Shown: one piece after another, positions 6,781 to 13,940 of the stretch
Layout: each line of letters opens with the position of its first letter
How positions within the stretch are numbered: the stretch's first letter is position 1
Source of the DNA: Alphaproteobacteria bacterium
GTDB lineage: Bacteria; Pseudomonadota; Alphaproteobacteria; Sphingomonadales; Emcibacteraceae
DNA: 19,188 bases
Direction: 5' to 3'
Assembly: GCA_002401545.1 (NCBI GenBank)
Contig: NVTJ01000051.1
Span: 1-19,188, forward strand
Position numbers and translations under genes: made by a program
The notes under the pieces: model-generated
Seen by the model: the letters and a program-made list of their open reading frames with translations, nothing else
What the model was told of the DNA's origin: nothing
The model's database searches: none

Positions 6781-8163
6781 ATGAAATGCAAGCTATTGGT
6801 TATAGGGGCCGGACCGGGGGGGTATGTTGCAGCCATCCGTGCAGGACAACTGGACATAGATACCATCATTGTTGAGGGCGGCCGCGCCGGGGGAACCTGC
6901 CTGATTCGGGGGTGTATTCCGTCCAAGGCCCTGATTCATGCGGCAGATAAATTTGAACAGATGACCGCCCATGCAAGTGATGGTCATCTGGGTATTTCGC
7001 TTGAAAGCAGGCCTGTGCTTGATTTCAAAGCAACAATGGCCTGGAAAGAAGGCATCGTTGATCGCCTGAATGGCGGGGTGGAAGGATTGCTGAAAAAAGC
7101 CGGGGTTCGCCAGATCAAAGGTTGGGCAATGTTCAGGGACGCCAAAACCTGTGACGTTGAAACCAAAAGCGGCATCGTGACCATCACTGCGGAACATGTG
7201 ATCCTTGCCAATGGTTCCAAGCCGACAGAATTGCCATTTTTGCCCTTTGGCGGTGATGTCTTGTCCTCCACGGAAGCCCTGACACTCACCAAAGTACCAA
7301 AGAAGCTTGTGGTGGTTGGTGCGGGTTATATCGGACTGGAGCTTGGCATTGCCTATAGCAAACTGGGATCAGAAGTGATCTTCATAGAGGCCGATACCCG
7401 TATTCTCGCCACCTATGACAAGGAACTGACCGCTCCCGTACAACAATGGCTTCAAGCCAATGACATTACTGTGCATCTTGGGGCCAAGGCATCCGGCTGG
7501 AAGGATAATATCCTGTCCTATACTGATAAGGACGGTAAGGCGCAGACCATAGCCGCTGACAAGCTTCTGGTCACCGTGGGACGCAAACCCAACACAGAGG
7601 GCTGGGGCCTTGAGAATATGGCTGTCGATATGACCGGGGCTTTTATCAAGATTGATAAATATTGCCGCACCGCCATGAAAAATGTCTGGGCCATTGGTGA
7701 TATTACCGGTGAGCCCATGCTGGCCCACCGCGCATCGGCTCAGGGCGAAGTGGTCGCGGAGATCATTGCCGGTAAAAAACGCGAATTCAACCCCAATGCC
7801 ATTGCCGCCGTATGTTTTACTGACCCAGAAATTATCGCGGTAGGTCTTTCAGCATCAGAGGCAAAAGCCGAAGGTATTGAGACTGTTATTGGCAAATTCC
7901 CCCTGATGGCCAATGGCCGTGCCCTGACCATGGACGCCGGGGATGGCTTTGTCCGTATCACGGCGCGGGCGGATAATCACGTGATTGTGGGTATTCATGC
8001 CGTCGGCCCTCATATATCAGAGCTTTCCGGTGAATTTGCGTTGGCCTTGGAAATGGGCGCCCGTCTGGAGGATATTGAGGGGACAATTCACGTCCATCCA
8101 ACCGTGACCGAAAGCTTTGCCGAGGCCAGTCTGGCGGCTCTGGGACATGCCATTCACATATAA
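6781..8163 (+). CDS. lpdV: Dihydrolipoyl dehydrogenase (E3) of the branched-chain complex
   Basis: This FAD flavoprotein reoxidises dihydrolipoyl-E2 using NAD+. GAGG at 6771-6774 lies 6 nt before the ATG at 6781, favouring that start over the ATG at 6775; an open frame further upstream overlaps bkdB and is not E3-like. The 460-residue protein has the FAD loop VIGAGPGGY (8-16), the redox disulfide GGTCLIRGC (C40 and C45), a second Rossmann motif VVVGAGYIGLELG, and the C-terminal active-site HVHPTVTESFAEA. LIRG between the redox cysteines is less common than the usual LNxG. It is the last gene of the bkd operon. No clear intrinsic terminator follows before the helicase. Confidence 0.96.
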   Translation: MKCKLLVIGAGPGGYVAAIRAGQLDIDTIIVEGGRAGGTCLIRGCIPSKALIHAADKFEQMTAHASDGHLGISLESRPVLDFKATMAWKEGIVDRLNGGVEGLLKKAGVRQIKGWAMFRDAKTCDVETKSGIVTITAEHVILANGSKPTELPFLPFGGDVLSSTEALTLTKVPKKLVVVGAGYIGLELGIAYSKLGSEVIFIEADTRILATYDKELTAPVQQWLQANDITVHLGAKASGWKDNILSYTDKDGKAQTIAADKLLVTVGRKPNTEGWGLENMAVDMTGAFIKIDKYCRTAMKNVWAIGDITGEPMLAHRASAQGEVVAEIIAGKKREFNPNAIAAVCFTDPEIIAVGLSASEAKAEGIETVIGKFPLMANGRALTMDAGDGFVRITARADNHVIVGIHAVGPHISELSGEFALALEMGARLEDIEGTIHVHPTVTESFAEASLAALGHAIHI

Positions 8164-8288
8164 TGCTTGACTTTGTATCGTATAAGACGCAAAAGACGCT
8201 CCGAACTACATGATTCCGCCTCGCAGCGCCAGAGATTAAGGGCCAAGTGCAATCGCGGATGTAAAAACAGTCGCGAAAGGACACTGCC

Positions 8289-10022
8289 ATGACGCATTTG
8301 GATGCGCCATCAAATGACGATCAAGGATTCGAAGTCTTCGGGCTTGCCGAGACAATCCTGAATTCCGTAAGAAATGAAGGCTTTACCACCCCGACCCCTA
8401 TCCAGGCCATGGCCATTCCGCCATTGATGGAAGGCAGGGACCTGATCGGGATTTCACAGACCGGCGGTGGCAAGACAGCCGCTTTTGCCCTGCCCATGAT
8501 TAACAGCTTGCTGGTGGACTATCAAAAGCCACGGCAGAATATGCCAAAGGTTCTGATTCTTGCCCCAACCCGCGAACTGGCCATGCAGATTGAGCAATGT
8601 ATTGTCACTTTTTCTAAGGGTACGAATCTGAGAAGCCTTGTTGTCGCAGGTGGTCAGCCTTACCCACCTCAGACCAATAAACTACGGCGCGGCGTAGATG
8701 TTCTTGTGGCAACACCGGGCCGTCTGATCGACCATATTGGCCGCAGGAATGTAAAATTTGCTGATACCAATATCTTCATTCTGGACGAAGCCGACCGTAT
8801 GCTGGATATGGGCTTTATTGATGATGTCCGCGATATTGCAGACAGTTTGCCGGAAAACCATCAGACTATTCTGTTTTCTGCCACCATGAACCAAAAAGTT
8901 CGCAACCTGACACGGAACCTGCTTAATAATCCGGTCAATGTGGAAATCCAAAAGAAAACCGCTGTTGCCGATACCATTTCTCATAAAATTATGAATGTGA
9001 GCCGGAAAAATAAAGCTAAATTGCTGGCAGAAATACTGTCCGGTGATGATGTGGAAAAAGCCCTGGTATTTGCCCGTACCAAGCTGGGGGCTGATGCCCT
9101 GTCCAAGGAACTTTATGAAAACGGCATCCGTTCTGACGCCATTCACGGCGACAAGCGTCAACGGGTGCGGGAAAAAATCCTGATGAATTTCAGGCGGGGC
9201 CGGACAAGGGTTCTGGTGGCCACCGATGTGGCGGCGCGGGGCATAGACGTTGACGGCATCAGCCATGTGGTTAATTACGAGCTGCCCATTGAGCCGGAAA
9301 ATTATATTCACCGGGTGGGCCGCACGGGCCGTGCGGGGAATAAAGGTATCGCCATATCTTTCTGTGACCCCAGCGACATGCGGTTGCTGATTCCCATTGA
9401 AAGGCTGATCAAACAGCCGATTGAAGTGGACATGGACCATGAATATCATATTGATGTGACGGCGCGGGGCAAGGCAGGTGGCAAAAAAGGCCGTTTTTCA
9501 CGGGACCGCACCGCACGCGGGGGCAAGCGGGAGGACAGGGGTTTCCGGGAAGATCGGGGTTTCCGTGAAAATCGCGCTAAATCTGACCGTTATAAATCCC
9601 GCGATCACGTTAAAGCCGCGAATAGCGACTGGAAAAAAGAAGATCGTGATGTTCGCCGTTCTGCGCCAAGTAAACAGGTGAAGCCGGCACGTAATGAAGC
9701 CAAGCGCTATAATCCCTGGACGGTGGAGGCCAGAAACTATTCTGATGATCCGGTGCTCGGCAAGCTCATTGGCAAACCGCCTAAATATGACAGCAAAAAA
9801 GAAAATAAATCGGACTTTGTGAAGACCGGCTCTAAAAAGAAGCCTTTCAAAAAGAAAGATGGTGAGGTTAAGCCTTTTGAGCGCAAAAAAGTCCGGGGGG
9901 GCAAGAAGACACTGACCGAAAAACGGCCACAGAAATCCCATAAACCCCATGGTAAAAACAATGGCGGCAATAAGGCTTTCTCTCCCCGGCGAAAGACATT
10001 GGGGTCCAGCCGCGTGGCTTAG
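8289..10022 (+). CDS. rhlE: DEAD-box ATP-dependent RNA helicase, RhlE-like, with long basic tail
   Basis: ATP-dependent RNA unwinding or remodelling, as in ribosome assembly or RNA turnover. The core spans about residues 15-375 of 577: Q motif TPTPIQ (34-39), motif I QTGGGKT (57-63), PTRELA (93-98), ATPGR (141-145), DEAD (166-169), SAT (197-199), ATDVAARGID (311-320) and HRVGRTGR (341-348). The tail from about 385 is rich in Lys, Arg, Gly, Asp and Asn and probably disordered, as in many RhlE/DeaD proteins. Motif I has GGG where most family members have GTG; this still fits a Walker A loop. AAGGA at 8277-8281 precedes the ATG by 7 nt. A 125-nt spacer after lpdV (TTGACT at 8167-8172 and TATAAG at 8181-8186, spacing too short for a standard promoter) suggests its own transcription. 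The exact subfamily is inferred. Confidence 0.93.
   Translation: MTHLDAPSNDDQGFEVFGLAETILNSVRNEGFTTPTPIQAMAIPPLMEGRDLIGISQTGGGKTAAFALPMINSLLVDYQKPRQNMPKVLILAPTRELAMQIEQCIVTFSKGTNLRSLVVAGGQPYPPQTNKLRRGVDVLVATPGRLIDHIGRRNVKFADTNIFILDEADRMLDMGFIDDVRDIADSLPENHQTILFSATMNQKVRNLTRNLLNNPVNVEIQKKTAVADTISHKIMNVSRKNKAKLLAEILSGDDVEKALVFARTKLGADALSKELYENGIRSDAIHGDKRQRVREKILMNFRRGRTRVLVATDVAARGIDVDGISHVVNYELPIEPENYIHRVGRTGRAGNKGIAISFCDPSDMRLLIPIERLIKQPIEVDMDHEYHIDVTARGKAGGKKGRFSRDRTARGGKREDRGFREDRGFRENRAKSDRYKSRDHVKAANSDWKKEDRDVRRSAPSKQVKPARNEAKRYNPWTVEARNYSDDPVLGKLIGKPPKYDSKKENKSDFVKTGSKKKPFKKKDGEVKPFERKKVRGGKKTLTEKRPQKSHKPHGKNNGGNKAFSPRRKTLGSSRVA
9528..9581 (+). repeat. 18-nt tandem repeat in the helicase tail
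   Basis: Two full 18-nt units (9528-9545 and 9546-9563) encode R-E-D-R-G-F twice, followed by a degenerate third unit (R-E-N-R-A-K). The units differ at synonymous positions, so this is an old duplication. It lies in the disordered RNA-binding-like tail. Confidence 0.75.
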
Positions 10023-10082
10023 GGTCAAGACCTAATGGGCAGTCTTTCTGTCCGAGTCCTTGTGGCAAATCACAGCAATATT

Positions 10083-10114
10083 CCGGGAAATACCATTGTT
10101 TCCCGGCTTTCTTT
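10083..10114 (+). terminator. Intrinsic terminator after the helicase gene
   Basis: A perfect 8-bp stem, CCGGGAAA at 10083-10090 pairing with TTTCCCGG at 10099-10106, encloses an 8-nt loop. CTTTCTTT follows, and a longer T-rich stretch lies just downstream. It sits 60 nt after the helicase stop, so it should insulate the dcw cluster from upstream transcription. The T tract is interrupted by C, so efficiency is uncertain. Confidence 0.75.
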
Positions 10115-10212
10115 CATGGCATTGTCATTTTTTCTTTTCCCCGGAATAGGGGGTGAGACGATATGCGGCTGCTTATGCCATTGTAATATAATATATAATT
10201 CCGAATATTATG

Positions 10213-10235
10213 GATATTAACATTCTATTAATATC
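10213..10235. promoter_or_regulatory. CtrA-type binding site (TTAA-N7-TTAA) upstream of mraZ
   Basis: GATATTAA (10213-10220), a 7-nt spacer, then TTAATATC (10228-10235) form a perfect 8-bp inverted repeat. Within it lies exactly TTAA-N7-TTAA, the consensus recognised by the alphaproteobacterial cell-cycle regulator CtrA. The left half reads TTAACATT, near the TTAACCAT half-site form. It lies immediately upstream of the CCAT array and the TATAAT hexamer, where a regulator could act on the dcw promoter. The match is direct; binding is inferred, and AT-rich surroundings raise the chance rate. Confidence 0.55.
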
Positions 10236-10289
10236 TCATTAGTACCATGAAATCCCATTGACTACCCATATAATACCATGTTATTCCAT
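10236..10289. promoter_or_regulatory. Phased CCAT repeat array, probable MraZ operator
   Basis: CCAT occurs at 10245, 10255, 10266, 10276 and 10286 (intervals 10, 11, 10, 10), with a degenerate TCAT at 10236. On the minus strand these read ATGG or ATGGG about once per helical turn. MraZ in E. coli is reported to bind direct TGGG-type repeats separated by about 5 nt upstream of its own gene, the same period. The array surrounds a TATAAT hexamer and ends 72 nt before mraZ, so autoregulation is likely. Confidence 0.6.
10269..10274 (+). promoter_or_regulatory. Candidate -10 element of the dcw promoter
   Basis: A perfect TATAAT lies between CCAT repeats three and four. No good -35 exists 16-18 nt upstream; TTGACT at 10258-10263 is only 5 nt away. 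If used, it would depend on an activator or atypical -35 contact. Transcription would start near 10281, leaving about an 80-nt leader before mraZ. Confidence 0.4.
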
Positions 10290-10361
10290 ATGGTATGCAG
10301 CGGGAGAAGTGAAGGGACGCTTTTCGCCTGATCAGACAATAACATATTTCCGGGGTTGGGA

Positions 10362-10778
10362 ATGCCATTATTTTCGTCCACATATACCAATAGGGTAGAT
10401 AAGAAAGGCCGGGTTTCGGTGCCCGCGTCTTTCCGTTCCACATTGCCGGGTGATGATCAGTCCATTGCCATCTTTCCCTCTCTGGTCAGCAAGGCGATTG
10501 AAGGCTTCGATTATTCATATCTGGAGCATATCAGCGACCGGCTGAATAATTTTGATATGCTGACCTCCCCGAGTCTCACACCGTCCCCGGCGGCTAAAAT
10601 CCTGTCCAGAAGTATGACTATTTCATGTGATGCCGATGGTCGTATTGTCCTGCCCCAGGATTTTATCCGTCATGCGGGTATTACTGACCGGGCGCTGTTT
10701 GTCGGTCTGGGGCGCACCTTCCAGATTTGGGCGCCGGAAGAATATGACGCCGTTATGTTGCAAAGCGAAGGGGTATGA
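10362..10778 (+). CDS. mraZ: MraZ, DNA-binding transcriptional regulator of the dcw cluster
   Basis: MraZ is a small nucleoid-associated repressor of the division and cell-wall operon. The 138-residue protein has two SpoVT/AbrB-like domains: the first near the N-terminus with RVDKKGRVSVPASFR (about 11-25), the second with CDADGRIVLPQDFIRHAGI (about 89-107). GGGG at 10352-10355 lies 6 nt before the ATG at 10362; a TTG at 10356 in the same frame would add only two residues. Its stop overlaps the rsmH start as ATGA. A CCAT/TGG repeat array upstream is its probable target. Confidence 0.95.
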   Translation: MPLFSSTYTNRVDKKGRVSVPASFRSTLPGDDQSIAIFPSLVSKAIEGFDYSYLEHISDRLNNFDMLTSPSLTPSPAAKILSRSMTISCDADGRIVLPQDFIRHAGITDRALFVGLGRTFQIWAPEEYDAVMLQSEGV

Positions 10779-11788
10779 ATGTGATGGCAGAATTTGCCAG
10801 TGACACCCGTCATTTCCCGGTTATGCGGGCTGAGGTTATGGCCATGTCCTCTCCGGCAGATGGCGAGATATTTGTCGATGGTACTTTCGGGGCCGGGGGC
10901 TATAGCAGAGCCTTGCTGGAGGTGGCAAGTTGCACGGTTTATGCCATTGACCGGGACCCCACGGTTCAGGCAACGGCCTGTGCCATGGCGGCGGAATTCT
11001 CCGGGCGGCTTCATTTTCTGCCGGGGTGTTTTTCCCGGATGGATGATCTGGTCGCCGCGCAGGGCGTAGAGCTGGTGGATGGCGTTGTGCTTGATATCGG
11101 GGTTTCTTCCATGCAGTTTGATGATGCGGAACGGGGTTTTTCTTTTCAAAATGACGGCCCTCTCAGTATGCGGATGAGTGATGGGGGGGTAAGCGCCGCA
11201 GATGTGGTGAATGATTTTGAGGAAAGCGAGCTTGCCCGGATCATATATGAATATGGTGAAGAAAAGAAATCCCGTCGTATCGCCGGGGCGATTGTGGCGG
11301 CCCGCGCTCATGAGAAGATAACCCGCACGGTCCATCTTGCCGGGATAATTGAAAAGGCCGTGGGTTACAGGCGCTACATCAGGGGAAAGAAACAGAAGCA
11401 TCCAGCCACCAGAACATTTCAGGCCCTGCGCATATATGTCAATGACGAGTTGGGGGAACTTCGGAGGGGCCTGATGGCGGCGGAACGTATTCTGGCGCCG
11501 GGCGGGCGGTTATGTGTGGTGTCTTTTCATTCACTGGAAGACAGGATTATCAAGCGATTTTTCAAACAGAGAAGCGGGGATATATCCCGGGGGTCACGCC
11601 ACCTGCCTCAGGCACTGGCCGAGAGGGACGGCGAAGCCCCTTCATTCAGGATGATTACCCGGGGCGTCATCAAGCCTTCCAAAAGGGAAATCGGACAAAA
11701 TATCCGCTCCAGATCGGCAAAACTTCGCGGTGCCATCAGAACAGCCGCCGCCCCCTGGACCAGTGATGAAACCGGAGAAGGAAAATGA
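10775..11788 (+). CDS. rsmH: 16S rRNA (cytosine(1402)-N(4))-methyltransferase RsmH (MraW)
   Basis: This SAM-dependent enzyme N4-methylates C1402 in the ribosomal P site. The 337-residue protein begins with HFPVMRAEVM and the SAM loop FVDGTFGAGGYSRALL (33-48). It has the family segments GVVLDIGVSSMQFDDAERGFSF and, later, FQALRIYVNDELGELRRGL and VVSFHSLEDRIIKRFF. The overlap with mraZ suggests translational coupling from the ATG at 10775. The ATG at 10784 is an alternative, 10 nt after AAGGGG. The stop overlaps ftsL by ATGA. Confidence 0.96.
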   Translation: MNVMAEFASDTRHFPVMRAEVMAMSSPADGEIFVDGTFGAGGYSRALLEVASCTVYAIDRDPTVQATACAMAAEFSGRLHFLPGCFSRMDDLVAAQGVELVDGVVLDIGVSSMQFDDAERGFSFQNDGPLSMRMSDGGVSAADVVNDFEESELARIIYEYGEEKKSRRIAGAIVAARAHEKITRTVHLAGIIEKAVGYRRYIRGKKQKHPATRTFQALRIYVNDELGELRRGLMAAERILAPGGRLCVVSFHSLEDRIIKRFFKQRSGDISRGSRHLPQALAERDGEAPSFRMITRGVIKPSKREIGQNIRSRSAKLRGAIRTAAAPWTSDETGEGK

Positions 11789-12216
11789 TCAGGATCGTGG
11801 CAGGTTTTTTTATATTGATGGTGATGATTTCCGCCGGAACCGTTTACAGCCTGAAAGAAACAACTGAACGTCTCGAAGCCCGCAAAATGCAGCTTTCGGC
11901 CCTGATATTAAAGGACCGGGCCGCCATCAGGGTACTCAGGGCGGAAATGGCCTATCTTTCACAACCGGAGCGTCTGCAAAAATTAAGCCGGCGGTTTCTC
12001 GCCCTTGCTCCGTTGCGGTCTTATCAGATGGCTGACAATATGAATGGGATTGCCGGGCGTGGAGATTTCAAACGGCTTTCATACCCGGTGGATGAGTTCC
12101 CCCTGTTGCTGCCAAGGGAGAAACCGGCCTTTCGGAAAATCATACGTAAAAAGATCAAGGTCAGAAGGGCGGGTTTTTATGAGCGCATCTCCCTTAAACT
12201 GGGGGATGGTGAATGA
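11785..12216 (+). CDS. ftsL: Cell division protein FtsL
   Basis: A small bitopic inner-membrane protein of the FtsQLB divisome subcomplex. The 143-residue protein has an extremely short cytoplasmic end, one transmembrane helix at about 3-22 (IVAGFFILMVMISAGTVYSL), then a charged helical region at about 23-65 that looks like a coiled coil. A SQPERLQKLSRRFLALAPL segment follows, like the FtsL family pattern after the coiled coil. A basic tail extends to the C-terminus. FtsL diverges strongly in sequence, so the call rests on topology plus its place between rsmH and ftsI. A Shine-Dalgarno-like AGAAGGA lies just before the start. ATGA overlaps link it to both neighbours. Confidence 0.85.
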   Translation: MIRIVAGFFILMVMISAGTVYSLKETTERLEARKMQLSALILKDRAAIRVLRAEMAYLSQPERLQKLSRRFLALAPLRSYQMADNMNGIAGRGDFKRLSYPVDEFPLLLPREKPAFRKIIRKKIKVRRAGFYERISLKLGDGE

Positions 12217-13928
12217 GGCCCGCCGATTTTCATATTGAGGGGACAAAATCCGAAGCCATTGAAGTGGCGCGCAACAGGCTGCTTGTGCCGATTTTTCTTT
12301 TTGTCCTCGGGTTTTCGGCATTGGTTGTCCGGCTGGTTTCCATTGGATTGTTTGAGGATATATCGGATCAGGTTATTCACGCCTATTCCGCAAAAGTGGA
12401 GATTGTACGGGAAAGGGTCGATATTCTGGACCGTAACGGGATCGTCATGGCGACCAACCTGCCGGCACCGTCGCTGGCGGTAAGGCCGAGACTGATCACA
12501 GATGTGCAGGAAACCGCAGACGGAATTATGGCCGTTTTGCCGGGCTTGAATCGTGCTCAGGTGGTTAATAAATTAAAGTCATCACGGCATTTTCTTTATA
12601 TCAGGCGCAATCTGTCTCCAATACAGGTATGGAAAATAAATGCTCTTGGCTATCCGGGGCTGGTTCTGGAGCAGGCAGAGAAAAGAGTTTATCCTCAGGG
12701 AAGACTGGCCTCCCATGTTTTGGGCTATGTGGATGTGGATAACAAGCCGCAGGCCGGTGTGGAAAAATTCTTCAACGATCACCTGTCAAATCCCATGAGG
12801 TCAGATGACCCGCTGTATCTGTCTCTGGATCTGCGGGTTCAGTATATAGTGCGGCAGGAACTGAAGGCGGCCATGGATAAATTTTCCGCAAGGGCGGCCG
12901 CCGGTATCGTCATGGATGTGCGCACAGGCGAAATTCTGTCGATGATATCCCTGCCTGATTTTGATGGCAACAATTCCATATATCCCGATACGCCGGAAAT
13001 GAAAAACCGTAATATTCTGGAGCCTTATGAGATGGGCAGCGGTTTCAAAACATTCACTGTCGCCATGGCGCTGGACTCTGGCATGGTAAGGTTAACCGAT
13101 AAATTTGATGCCACCCGTCCTTTAAAGGTTGGCCGGCGCACGATTCATGATGACCATGCCAAAAAACGCTTTCTCACAGTGCCGGAGGTTTATACTTTTT
13201 CTTCCAATATTGGCGCATCACTTATTATTCAGCAAGTGGGCATTGACTATCAGAAAGCTTATCTGGAACGGTTTGGCATGTTTGACAGGCCGGTCATTGA
13301 GCTTGCCGGGCGGTCCCGGCCCATCCTGCCCCGGCACTGGGGTGCTATTCAGTCGATGACAGTGTCCTATGGTCATGGTATCGCGGTAACACCTTTGCAT
13401 CTTGTGGTGGGAATTGCGGCTGTGGTTAATGGCGGACGCCTTATTCCTGCCACCTTGATTCGTCAGGATAAGACCGATAAAAATAAATTATATGGGCTGC
13501 CCCGGTCTTTTGTTGATGATGATTACCCACAGGTTATATCCGCTGAAACCAGCCGGATTATGCGCCATTTAATGCGGCTTGCTGTGGACTATGGCAGTGG
13601 CGGTAACGCCCGGGTTGATGGTTACCGTGTCGGGGGTAAAACCGGGACCGCTGAAAAAGTAATCAACGGCAGATACAGTCGGGACAATAAAATCACCTCT
13701 TTTGTTGGTGTTTTTCCCATGGATAATCCGAAATATGTGATTTTTGCCATGCTGGATGAGCCTCATGGGACAGAGGATACCTTTTACAAGGCAACGGGGG
13801 GCTGGATAGCGGCCCCGGTGGTCGGGCGGATTATCAGCAGGATCGGTCCCATGCTGGGCGTGGTGCCGATGACGGATGTTAAAACAAAATATCAGAATTT
13901 GCTATTGGTAAATGCCAAAAGTAATTAG
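12213..13928 (+). CDS. ftsI: Peptidoglycan D,D-transpeptidase FtsI (PBP3)
   Basis: This class B penicillin-binding protein cross-links septal peptidoglycan with FtsW. The 571-residue protein has a short cytoplasmic N-terminus, one membrane anchor at about 23-45, a pedestal domain (RERVDILDRNGIVMA at 66-80; GRLASHVLGYVD at 163-174), then the transpeptidase domain. Active-site motifs are SGFK with nucleophile S276 and K279, SSN at 330-332, and KTGTA at 476-480. SGFK is unusual: the typical family sequence is STFK in a PGSTFK or MGSTFK context. The catalytic Ser and Lys are kept. It overlaps ftsL by ATGA; murE begins 12 nt after its stop. Confidence 0.96.
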   Translation: MRPADFHIEGTKSEAIEVARNRLLVPIFLFVLGFSALVVRLVSIGLFEDISDQVIHAYSAKVEIVRERVDILDRNGIVMATNLPAPSLAVRPRLITDVQETADGIMAVLPGLNRAQVVNKLKSSRHFLYIRRNLSPIQVWKINALGYPGLVLEQAEKRVYPQGRLASHVLGYVDVDNKPQAGVEKFFNDHLSNPMRSDDPLYLSLDLRVQYIVRQELKAAMDKFSARAAAGIVMDVRTGEILSMISLPDFDGNNSIYPDTPEMKNRNILEPYEMGSGFKTFTVAMALDSGMVRLTDKFDATRPLKVGRRTIHDDHAKKRFLTVPEVYTFSSNIGASLIIQQVGIDYQKAYLERFGMFDRPVIELAGRSRPILPRHWGAIQSMTVSYGHGIAVTPLHLVVGIAAVVNGGRLIPATLIRQDKTDKNKLYGLPRSFVDDDYPQVISAETSRIMRHLMRLAVDYGSGGNARVDGYRVGGKTGTAEKVINGRYSRDNKITSFVGVFPMDNPKYVIFAMLDEPHGTEDTFYKATGGWIAAPVVGRIISRIGPMLGVVPMTDVKTKYQNLLLVNAKSN

Positions 13929-13940
13929 AAATGGAACAAA

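Larger units (their letters stand above)
10023..10361. other. Non-coding region between the helicase and mraZ
   Basis: This 339-nt stretch has no convincing gene. From left to right it holds a terminator for the helicase, a T-rich stretch (about 10125-10142), a very AT-rich segment with TATAAT at 10187-10192 and 10194-10199, a CtrA-like palindrome, a phased CCAT array with an embedded TATAAT, an inverted repeat ATACCAT-N10-ATGGTAT at 10273-10296, and about 65 nt of leader containing the palindrome CTGATCAG (10328-10335) and a GGGG ribosome site (10352-10355). Confidence 0.7.

Noticed and set aside
8167..8186. TTGACT and TATAAG between lpdV and the helicase as a sigma-70 promoter
   Set aside because: The hexamers are separated by only 8 nt, far below the usual 16-18; they are kept only as a note in the helicase entry.
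10035..10220. 61-codon open frame after the helicase
   Set aside because: It runs through the intrinsic terminator hairpin and AT-rich promoter DNA and ends in low-complexity residues; no homology pattern is visible.
10258..10274. TTGACT paired with TATAAT as a standard dcw promoter
   Set aside because: The 5-nt spacing cannot serve as a -35/-10 pair; only the TATAAT is retained as a weak candidate.
10236..10289. Phased CCAT units as a CRISPR-like or satellite repeat
   Set aside because: Only four bases are conserved per 10-11-nt unit, and there are no long repeats or spacers; a regulatory array fits better.
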